DNA from: Schistocephalus solidus
Lineage: Eukaryota; Platyhelminthes; Cestoda; Diphyllobothriidea; Diphyllobothriidae
Assembly (NCBI GenBank): GCA_017591395.1
Contig: WEDG01001407.1
Coordinates: 1 to 64,000 of the forward strand
DNA: 64,000 nucleotides
Reading direction: 5' to 3'
A program made the translations under genes and the position numbers. Below the pieces are notes generated by a model, which was not told where the DNA came from, ran no database searches, and worked only from the letters and a program-made list of their open reading frames with translations. This document shows positions 10,501 through 22,500 of this stretch, one piece after another (position 1 is the first letter of the stretch; each line of letters starts with the position of its first letter).

Positions 10501-13500
10501 CACGAGCTTTCATAAAGTCCACTGAATGGCCAATTAGACTGGATCTGGCTACACAAAAACCCAAATTTCGACGGAAATGTCAGCGGTGTGTCAGCCTACA
10601 CGTCAGTTAGCTGCAAAACAAAGCCCGCTCCCTCCGAGTTCCAAGGAGTCAGCAGCTTTCATACAGAGGATATGCTGATAACAACGAGGGAGACTGGAAT
10701 AGTCTCTTCAGTTCAGTTTATTTGAGGGAAGTTGAGGTAAGCATGTTTGAACTCCCTATGCGTTACACTTGGGGCATGTTTGCTGTACCCGGCCGGTCAG
10801 CGCGCGTCAAGCGCGCATGCCTCTCGCATTGTGACTGCATGACTCTAGCTTGGGACTCCAAGACGAAACCAAAAGCGTAGGCTTCACTCTAAAACCAGCT
10901 CAGTGAATTTTCTCTAGCTATCACCAGCGCAGCCGCTTACCAATGCCGACTTTGGTTGGCCTAACATCCTACCAGTTGAGCCGTGCGTGAATTGACCCTC
11001 CGGCGTGGCGACCGCTTGGCGTTAATCGAGGTCCTACCCTTCGCTGTTCGGTTGCAGGCAAGGAAAGTCCAGACGCGCGCATGCGCTTCGCGCCTGGGCT
11101 AACAACCTCCTCGGCTGGCGAGCGACTGATGAGGCGGTTGCTGCCTCGGCCTACTTAGCCGTCTGTATGCTCTCCCGCCACAGTAAAGACTATCCAAGTA
11201 ACTGCGTCTTCCCCCAACGTTTTTTGGAAACCCCGCGTTGTCGAACCACTGCACTTTGACCTACTGTAGGTTATCACTATTCCCGAGCACATACGACAGT
11301 ACTTTCGCCCTTACCTGTAATTTTGCAGCATTTGAATCAAAGGTTCGATGACCAACTGACCCTGCTTCAAATACTACGTGGGAGGTCGAGTATGGCTGGT
11401 TGATGACGGCAGCTGAGTTGGAATCGGTTGTTCTGGTCTGCCCTATATTTGGCTGTATTCCTTCTGGTCTTTGACTTCCCGTTGCTCAGTAATGAAAGCA
11501 AACTAACTTTACTAGCCATCATATGTGAAGTGGTGCATACCTTGAGAGGCAGAACCTCCTTGTTGACGGCAAAGAAGGAGGCCATTGCTTTGGTCCAGGA
11601 ACAGAGGCCAGCCACATCGCCACATACGCGTTTCGCCTGAGCCAGGTTGAAGTCCTCCATTTCAAAGTACGGCGCCATCAACTCGACTGTTTCTGAATTT
11701 ATAGTGTCCTAGAATTGAATAACAGTATACCACAAAAGTTGCTTTTATACTGCACAAGCAAAGCAACTTAAAAGTAGATTTGCTTTCATTCCGCTCTCAG
11801 AGTAGACTCCTTAAAATCCAACAGTGACGTTTCATGGCGTCAAAACAAGATTTACTCATAGAAGCCGTCAAGCTGTAAGAGATGGTCGCCAATCAGGAGG
11901 GCACGACAAAAGTTATTCGTTTGCTGATAGAAGCAAACAGGCGAGTTCCAGGAAGCAGTTCATAAGAAGAGGAAAAAGAAGAAGAAGAAGAAGAAGAAGA
12001 AGTGATCGTTGGAACATGACGTTTATTGGCCTGACGTCTTTTATTCTCACGCGAAACCATAATCAGTCTACCGAGGATCCAAAACGTCAGGTCAATAAAC
12101 GCCATGTTCCAGCGATCGATTCCTCTCTTCTTCTTCTTCTTCTTCTTGATTTATTCGTTTGTCATCGTGACAAAATAGTCATTTGATCAAGGATACCTTC
12201 ATGACGATTGATCTCTCGGTTGCACACCACGATAGACAACCACGGTAATACCGGGTTACCTTTCGCCAAATTTCTATGCCTTACCGATCTCTCTATCCCA
12301 GGTTTTATTTTCTGCAAGAATCCAGATTTGTATGTCCAACTCTGATTTGCAAAAAGTCTTAGGTCCGAAGGGTTAACGCAGTGCGCAGCTGAGAGATTTT
12401 ATTACTTTGACAGGCTCCGATAAATGAGCTTCCCCGGTTTCTCAAAAAGTCTTTAATGATCCAGGACAGTGAAATGCGCGTGAATCCCTTTTCAGTGATA
12501 GCAGACTGGCACCGCATATGCTGCACTCATTCCGCTCTCAAATTGCAGGAGCCGAGACAAAACAGAGTCAGGACGACCGGAGACGGGCTAAGGAGTAATG
12601 AGGGACAAAATTAAAGTGCCCGTCTTCACATGTCACACACACTCTGGATCGGTTTTACACCAAAAAAAGGGGTGGCTCGGATCCCACGGAGTGTGAGTGC
12701 CACAAAGGCCACATTCAGGAGGAGACATTACTACCTGGTTCTCCGTCCTCTGTGGAGGCCCGAGTTACCATATCAAGTGACAGCCTTTAAAGCTACGACT
12801 TTTAGCTCGTCATGATAGTTTCGAACGCGTCAGATGTTTACATTGAGAAATGCGCTAAAGTGGTGTAGGGATAGATTCCGCAGTTACTCTAGACAGTTTG
12901 CGTCTAAGAAAGGTCATTTTAGGTCCGCGCAATGGTAATTATGGGTCTCACACGGATTCAGTGCAGGCCGCTAAACACTTGCTATGAGCCAGCTAGAACC
13001 CTGTTTCAGTCCATCCACTTGATACTGTTATATTCATTGTTCCTGATAGTTGACTGGTTTATGGGTGAGAGCAACTAGTCATTGACGGTCTGATGGTTGA
13101 AGAGTCATCCTTCGAACAGTTTTTGATCGCCCATCTTCAGCCCTACTATCCATTATGCATCGATTGATGTGTCCACACCACATACTTCCTTTAGGTGTGT
13201 AGCAATCGTGTGGTGCCCCTACTCCAGGCATCTGTTGCAACGCTGCGCCTCCACGAGTACTTGCACGTGTGCAGCACTATCAGTCTAGTTCTCTGTCATT
13301 CACGGCTGTCCAAACCAGTTAATCATTTTCAAGGCTAACTCAGGCGTGCTCTCACCCAAGGCGCTGTTAGGACACGACAGTTCGACCGAAGATATCCACC
13401 GTATGCTCCACACTATGGTAGTGCAGGAATGGTGACATGCACATGGATTAATTTTAAGTGATATTAGCCTTGCGCTGCAGCTACTGCACTCTCTCCTCCT

Positions 13501-16500
13501 CCTCCTTTTCCTCCTCCTCCTCCTCCTTCACCTGAGCCCAGCGTCATGACAGAGTCAAGATGACCGGAGGCGGGAAAGTACGCAGGTAGCTGGCGAAGCC
13601 GGAGCCACCCCTGGGCTCGGATCCCACGGCGTAGGAGTGCCATAAAGGCCACATTAAGGAGACATTGCAGCCTGACTCTCAATCCGCCAGTAGGCCACTC
13701 CACACAAAATACACATTGGGCTGACCACGCGGTCCCAGTTATCCCGTCAGTTGGCAACCTTCCAAGCCACGGCTTTTAGCGCACCGTGATAGTTTTTAGC
13801 GCGGCAGATTGTTTATAGTGAGTAAAATGCGCTGAGCTGTTGACCTCACTCTCTCCCCACCCCCACAATCAGACCACCATCCGAGCCAGTCAGTTGTCTG
13901 ATGCGGAAGTGGGCGCAGTTGCTGGTGACCTCGTCTACGTGTACTACGTACACGACCTGGCCACCTAAACAAAGCGCCAGGATTTCACACAACAGGGGGT
14001 TTAAAGGCTCACATCTCACATGTTTGAGATAGCCAGAGGTACGTTAAGAAGGAGCCATCGCAGCCCGACTCTTAGACTACCAGTCAGCCACTCCACACAA
14101 CACACATTAGACTGACTGCGAGGTCTGAGTGCAATTGTCAGTTGGCAACCTTAAAACCCACGGCAATAATCACCCTGTGATATTCTCAAGCTCAGATCAC
14201 TTGTGCAGCTGTGGAGCCACATGGAAAAGGATCCGAGGATCATACTTAGTCGACTGAGAGCAGATTGAGAGCATGTTTTTTGTGGTGTTGCGTATGAGCA
14301 TTTGAGGTGCAGAGGCTGATGAGGAGATATGAGTGTTGTGTTAAAGCCGGCGGTGTTCTATCGCAGGTTATCACGGAGACGCATGTGACCTTATAGGCCC
14401 ATGCGGTTTGCGAATGTGCATCGGCAGTGCGGATAATTTATACGAGTGCGCGGGTGTATGTTGGTGCTCCTTGTACTGGTTCGCCGCTCTCTGTGCGATG
14501 GATTCGCAAGTGAGCGATCAGGCCAATGCGTGATGAGCAGTTGAAGTGACAATGAGGACAAGATAGGCCAGGAGGTGCTGAGTTTGCGAGGGCTCTGCTG
14601 CGGGTTCTCTTAGTAGAGCTCATTGGAGGAATATTGGCGGTTGATGGGTGCGTAAGAAATGCTGGCATCGCGGTGGATTCCGCTTTTCGTGGTCCATGCG
14701 GTGAGTGAATGCACAGGGTGCAGTTAATGCATTGGAGGCGGCGGTCTCTGCTGTGTTGGTGTTCCAGGCACTATTTCGCCGGGCTCTGTTCGATGAATTC
14801 ATAAGGGACCGGCCAGGCCGATGTGTGAGGTGAATGTGCGATCGCAATGACGACAGGTTAGTACCGAGTCCTCATCTGCTGGTACTGGGGCGGTGGTGGT
14901 GAGGATGGAGGTAGCAGGTGGCAGTTAGTCGAAAGAGACTACTGAGGTGGTGGGAGTGGGGCAAGTAATGTTCGTCCACGTGATCGGCGGAGGGAGTGGA
15001 GAAGAGAGTATAGTGTCAGTGATCGTGGGCGGCGGGGCATCGATGAAGTTGTTATCAGTGGTTAGGGTGTTCATCGTCGTGGGGTCTGAGGCAGGTGTGG
15101 TAGATGTAGATCTTGTGGGATTGTTGTTGCATTGAGTTCGAAAATGTCCGACCAGGCCGATTCGCGCGCGGAAAGTACGTTGACAGCGTGGGCACGTTGG
15201 CAGGGCTTGGGCATTGCCGGTGTTGATCCGGGGTGCTTGTGACTTGCGAGCCGCCCTTCGGCCTTAGCGGCGGCGATCCGGTTGGCTCCGTATATTGCTG
15301 CGCAAGGCTTCATGGATCTTCTCCGTGCCGGCCTATCCTGGGGGAAGTCCTCCCAGGTCGCCGGGTTAATTTGCAGTTGCTTCAGAGATTTCTTAAATAT
15401 TTCCTTGTAGCGTCGTTTTGACCTCACTATCAGCGAGCCACCGTAGCGTTAGCTCCATAGAAAATTCGTTTGGGTAGTCACTCGTCGTCCATTCTCACCA
15501 GGTGGCCGCTCCATCTCCGTTGCATTTGCCTCAGCATGGCATAGATGCTGAGGATTCCGGTTGGCTCCCAGGACTTCTGTGTGCGGGATCCTGTCTTGCC
15601 ATCTCAGCTTCAGTATTCTGCGGAGGCAGCGGAGATGGAAGTGATTCAGCTTCCTGGCTTAGTTCAAGTAGACGGTCCAGGTTTCCGCTCCGTAAAGGAG
15701 TGTTGTAAAGACGACGGCCTTGTACATCTTCAGTTTCGTGTAAGAATAAATACCGTGGCGATTCCACACGGAGGCCTGCAGTCGACCGAAGGTCTAACTG
15801 GCTTTTGAGATTCGTTGAGCAACCTCGTCAACGATTCTCGTGTTGCATGACAGCGTGCTTTCCAGATAACCAAAGGTTTCCACATTTTGACTTGAGCACC
15901 GTTGACATTGATTCGGGGAGCATTGCATTCCGCGCTGGGTGGCGACTGCTGCAAGACCACCGTTTTGGCTGTACTGACTGTCAATCCAAAATCGGCGCAG
16001 CCTGCGGCGAAGAGGTCCATACTCCTTTGCATGTCCTCCTCCGTCACGGTGTTAATGGCGCAGTCGTCCACGAAGAGCAAGTCATGGACTGAAGTCGTAG
16101 ACACGCGCGTTGGAGCCTGCATACGTCGACTGTTGAGAAGGTGCACATTAGTTCTGTAGGCGATGCGGATCCCAGAGTGCTTATCATGGCAGGCGTCCAT
16201 CAGCATAGCCGAGAACATGAGACTGTACAGGGTGGGGGCCATTACGCAGCCCTGCTTCACTCCGTTGGTCATTGCGAATGCTTCGGATACCGTCCCATTG
16301 TCGGTAACGCTCGCCTTCATCCCATCATGATGCTGACGCACCATGTGTATGTATTCCTCAGGACAGCCGAATTGCTGCATGACTTTCCACAGTCCGGCGC
16401 GATGCACCGTGACCAAGACTTTCGTCAGGTCCAAGAAGGTGGGGTAGAGGTGAGTTCGCATTTCCTGGCACTTCTCTTGTAGCTGGCGGGCGGCGAAGAC

Positions 16501-19500
16501 CACGTCGGTTGTTCTGTGGTGTCGTCGGAAGCCACATTGGCTTTACGGGTGCAGATCCTGTTCTAGGTGACCGTTAAGACGATTGAGAAGGATAGAGGCG
16601 AAGATCCTCCCGGCGATGTAGAGCAACGAGATGCCGCTTCCTTTCCAATCGCTCTTGTGAAACATGTCACCTGTCTTCGATAAAGTGCCTCACAGGAGAC
16701 TTATAGTTAAATTAGAAGCTTAAGGACTTCGTAGTCTCCTTACCGAGTTCATTACGTCACATCTTACTAATCGTAAACAAAATTTCTTAGTGGGGTCCTC
16801 ATTTTCAGCTGAGACCCCTATTGTAAGTGGTGTCCTTCAAGGCACCGTTCTAGGTCCTCTTTTGTTTTTGGTTTACATTAATGATATTTCATCAGCAGTT
16901 AAACACTCTCAGTCTTTTATTTATGCGGACGATCTTAAATGCGTATATTCCTTCTCTAAATCTTCGGCCGAACGATGCTTAGAAGAAATCCATGCAGACT
17001 TGCTTGCTCTTTCCGCGTGGAGCTCAACGTGGCTAATGAAATTCTCACCTTCTAAGTGTCGTTGCATGTGCTTCGGGCTTGACAGACTACCACAACCAGT
17101 TATTTTTCAAGGCATCCCTATGACTGAATGTTTCAACATCAAGGACTTAGGTTTAAGTTACACTAATAATTTAGATCTCTCGCCTCATGCCGATAGAATT
17201 ACGGCCAAAGCTGCCCAGATTTGTGGCTTTATCTCTTATAGTTTCTATCTTCCTGAAAATTAAATGTAGACTTTATCAAATGTTTGTCCTTCCCATTCTT
17301 GAAATATTGCTGTCCATTTTCTTTGGTCTAATGCCTAGGTAGCCCTTTCTAAAATTTGGAATAACCTGCCCAATCGATTATAAGGTTATCAGATCCCTAC
17401 CTGTCTATTCATTCAAGCGACATGTACTGTGCACATTTATCTTAATACTGATTTCAATTACCGTTTTTATTTTTCCTCCTCCTTTCCCAAGCAGATTTCT
17501 CCATGACCCCGAGAAAGGACCATCGGGAATTTAGAAGACCGTCTCCAAATTATATCTTCCATGCATCGTTTCCCCACGAACTATGATGTCTTTATAACCC
17601 ATGCCTCCGTGAAATGATCGTCAAGCAATTATTTCATATTGCGCGCTCGTTTTGAAGTACCTCCATTTCGAATGCCGATAACTATCATCAGAATTACAAT
17701 CTGACTAATGAGCTGTGCAGGCCTCAGATTCAGATGCATACAAACTAGCACTCCTGAGCGCATTATTTTGATCTCTTCTTACTCAATTATCGGATCTCTC
17801 ATTATCCTTTTGCGCTACGCTCAGAAGCAACCTACGATGCTGCTTCATGTGCCCTCGCGGAGCAGTGTCGCGGTCTCAACCCTTCTCGGAATGTTCATGA
17901 TCGTTTCGGGCTCCTCTGTTGGCGGTCTGAGAAATCAGCAATGAGAGTATCGTGGTTGTTTTTCTATGGCAATTCTATCATGACCTTCACGATCTCTTCG
18001 GTCCTTTCCTCGTTCGACCCTAAGCGTATGGATGATGCCTGCGGAGGTTTCCCCTGTCTAGCATCCCTTAACGGTTACGCTTATAGTCCAGTCGATATGC
18101 ATTGGGATCATACCTGCGGGGCTAAAAATTTAGCCTCTGTCGTTACATGATTTCTCCCACGACTATGAGCGTTTTAAAGGCTCTTACGTTCTCATCAGCA
18201 TGTCGGTCCTACCTAACGCGTACGTTTGTCACCTAGGAGCGACAGTTTTTTCTCCTTAAAATCTCACAAACCCCATTCAAGATATGCCTAATCCATTAAA
18301 ATGCCAAAGGAGATTTTTTCACTTTCTGCTCTTTTATTTAATTTTTTATTTAATTTTTTTATTTAATTTTTTGATTTTATTTAATTTTTTGATTTGTGTC
18401 AATTGTCATCGCCAATAGGTGACATACTATTCAAACTTAACTGTACACGATTTCGCACTCGTTTTAAATTGATTTTTATCCAATGGCAATGCCCGTCCGG
18501 GTACTCAAATAAAACATAAATCTAGCTATTAACGGTTACATGTGACACAAGCCAATAACGAATAAAACTCCACATCGACCGCTTCAAGTTAGGCCAGTAT
18601 TATCGGCGCCTAAGGGCCCACTCGGTTTTATGGATTCCACGTGCCCCAATTGTGTGTGGATTCTATTAAGAACCTCGTCTACCGTGGATAATGGTAGAAG
18701 AATACGTCGCGGGTATTGTCCACCATCCCGATAGAACAAAACGTCATTATCCATAAAGAGTTTGTCCCACACCGTGTGCAAGAAACGCGCCTCATAGCTA
18801 TGGCCTCTCAGCTCCACTGCACTAAGTGGTCGAGAACCACTTAACTTCCTATGGTATATCGGGCCAATATGAGGATCTCCTTGCTGAGCTTGCGCCCAAA
18901 GACGGCTTTGGTCGTCTTGTGTGACACGGTACTAATTTTAATATCTGTACATGATGGACGTTCGCCGTGGGGACGGTAGGGCTTCCGAGAAAGAGCATCA
19001 GCATTATTGTGCTGACGTCCTGGACGGTATATGCACTCGAACTCATACCCGGCCAGTCTATCTTGCCACCTAGCAACCTGTCCTTCAGCGTTCTTAAAGT
19101 TCTGCAACCGGGTCAGAGAGCTATGATCCGTGCGCACAATGAAAGGCCGATATTGGAGGTATGGCCGGCATTCCTCCACGAAGTGGGTGAGTGCGAGCAT
19201 CTCCCTTCTGGTCACACAGTAACGGTGTTCTGCCTTTGTCAGAGATCGGCGTAGATACTGAATGACGCCTTCTGTACCATCTGGTTGTTGCTGGGATAGG
19301 ACGGCGCCTATGGCAGTGTCACTAGCATCGGTATCTATAATAAATTTCCTAGTGTCATTGCTTAGGTCAGGAAAAGCTAAAATTGGAGTGGTGCACAACT
19401 TATCCTTCAACGTCTGGAAGCTACTAGTACAATCAGCAGTCCACTTAAATTGTACATCTTTCTTGGTCAGCTTGTGAAGCGGACCGGTTATGTGAGCATA

Positions 19501-22500
19501 GTCTTTGATAAATCTTCTAAAGTAAGAAGCCAGTCCTAGAAAACTGCGGACTTCAGTTACGTCCAAAGGGGTTGGCCACTCACGGATTTGCCTCTAGCCT
19601 CGTCCGTATCTATGCCCGAGGCCGAGACTACATGCCCTAAAAACTTGACACGAGGTCTAATAAAAACACATTTACGGGGCTTAAGGGTGAGACCAGCCTG
19701 TCGGAGACTGGTAAACACGGCACGGACATTGCTAATATGGCTATCAAAATCCTTACCAAGAACAATTATGCCATCCATATAAACTAGGCATGACTTGGGA
19801 ATGAGTTAAGCCAGGACTTGATTCATCAGTCATTGAAAAGTACTTGGAGCATCTGTGCTTCTCTACTGCTTCCGCCTGCCACACTGGGGCTTCACCTTGG
19901 GTGTCCTTGGTGCAGGTTTTTCTCCCCCAATTAACGTTACTTTCAACGTTAGTGCAATTAGCAATTTTTTCTCACGTTGATCAGTGGCTTTTATATGTTT
20001 TTTTCTGTTTGAAAATAGTGTATATTTAAATTAAATGCGTTATTGCAATCGGGACTCACCGACTATTCTCGTTCGTTAAAGCAACAAAACTCCACTCCGA
20101 GGGCAAAAAGTGGAAAATACTTCATCTGTACACAAGGGAAGATACAAACCTTGGGAAAATTCAAGAGGCCGCTGAGGAAGCCGGTGTTGCCCATCAGTTT
20201 CAACGCCTCGCCCCAAGATGGCTTCGGACAAGGCCAGTCAGGATCTGGCGTGACCGGATCCAGAGGTCTTCTGAAGAGCAGGATGACACAATCCATTATG
20301 CGCATTATAAGATGCGGCGGTCTTCCGAGCTTTCGGACTGAAAGCAGATAATAAAAAAACATGGAGTATTACGAAACCGCCATTTTACCTTTGCTTAGTT
20401 ACAAGGGCCAGTCATCGGTTGAATTTCGGGTACCTTGCTAGTCATGGCAACGTCTAGAGCGTGCTTCAGGAAGCAGATAAGTATACTGATCGAATGCTAG
20501 GCTAAAAGTACACTCAGTGGCTAATTTCCTGAATTGTTATTCGAAATTCTGGACTACGTTTTCGATGAGGAAGCAGTGTGTAGTTTTTATATTTATTATG
20601 AAATAGCACAATTCAAAGATATTTCAGATACGCCAGGAGGCCGGGGTTTTAATTGCCTCCCTTTTGGCCGCCTGCAAAAACTGCATTAGGAAAAATTACT
20701 ACCTCAGTAATATGATTACTTCTATCGATTTTCGGTTAGCCTATAAACCCAAATACATTTTAAATCAAGACAGTTATTAGCAGCGCCTACTGTGATCTGA
20801 AATAGGCTTTTGTTTAAATCCGTAGACCGATTTATTTTAACTGCGTTACCTTAATTGTCCCAAAAAATTGAAACCAAATACCGTATCCTTAATTACGTTC
20901 TTTCCGCACAATCAAAGCAGCAAGTACGACTATCGTACCCTTACCAGGATAAAGAAAACTTCGATGCACAGGTTAGAGAGAGTTAAACAAACGGCAACTA
21001 CCAGTAGCAATGTGGCTTGGCTTGATGGTCTCAAGGGCAGCCTCGGCCTCCATTAGTGCCGGTTTGGCCGCCTCTAACTTTTTCCTCCGCAGTGGCCTTC
21101 TCCCTGCCAATCGCATCAACAAGAACCTGTGCCCTGTCCTTGACAGTCTGCACCTGCGCCTTGACCGTCTGAGCGGCATTAGCCTGTCGAGTAACTTGGA
21201 CGAGGACGTCCTCGGCACGAGCAGAGGCAACCACTAGTTCGCGCTCCTTTATGGCCAGCTCAGCGCTCAACTTGTTCACCGAGTCCGTTGCCTCCACCAG
21301 TTTGGCTAGACCAGTGTTCATTCGTTCCCCCAAACGCGAAATCTCTTGCCGTTTTGCTGCGTACGTCTCCTTGTAGGAGTTGATGAAGGAGAGGTAGGAC
21401 TTGGGTGTGACATGGGTCTGACGGCGCATGCGATGGAAGTACTCCACACAGGTCTCAGACACACGATCCTTTTGAGGTAAAAGCAGGGCACAATGGCATT
21501 ATTTAAAAGAATGGTAATGTGCTACTACCTATAATTAAGTAACAATATTCACGTGCGCTTGCTTTACCTGGAAACTGCCCATCGTGTTTACGACAGCCTG
21601 CTTAACTAGGTCAGTGCAGACAATATCGAAACTGGAGAGGAAGTAGTCTGACACCGCCGTTAGAGCCTCCTTGGGCCAGCGCTGGAACCAGTCGACAGTA
21701 CAGCCAGATATCAGACCCGGGAATTTGAGACTTCGATCCCGAAACTTTTGGCCCACTGGCGAGAAGCAGAGTACCACATGCATATTTTTCGCCACCCTGC
21801 CCAGGTAGTAATCGTAGAGGTTCTCGTTAGTCGGTGGTACGCGAGACATCTCCTTTTTCATTGGTATGACCAGCTCCTGAAGGATTTCGTCAATCTCCTC
21901 ACGTGCAAAAAGGTTGGCAATTTCTCCCGAACTCAGCATATTGTTGAGGAATTCGAGGAAGGCCTCATCCTTGACTTCGTTGTCTGTGAAGATGAAGGTG
22001 ATGCCCTGACCCTTTTGTCCGGCTGTTCTGTAAATATTTTTGAGGTCCTCGGTGAGGTTCCCGACGTTGTAGGAGCTAAAAGTTTGATAGCGCAATTAGA
22101 AAACCTAGATTTGCTTCCCTTCAAGCGTTGTGAATGCTGCAAATGTTACGACCGATTGGCCAATATATATTATGAAAGTGAGGTGTTCACGGATCTGGCT
22201 AAGGAACATATATGTTCAGTTGTGCCCTGAATCTCACTTTAGAGCCCTCGCAGGCGGTTACATAACAACTTGGGGAATATGAGGATCAGGTGGAGCCCCA
22301 GGGAACAATGGAACATGTATGTTCCTTAGCCAGATCGGTGAACACCTCAGTATCATAATTTATATTCGTGATCGCAAACCGACAAAACAACGGGCCCATG
22401 GCTCAATGGTAGTGTTTCACTCAATGACCAAAGGTCGCGAGTTTGAATCTCGGGTGATCCACACCTGGGTTTGGGTATGACTGGCTGATGACGACTAATG

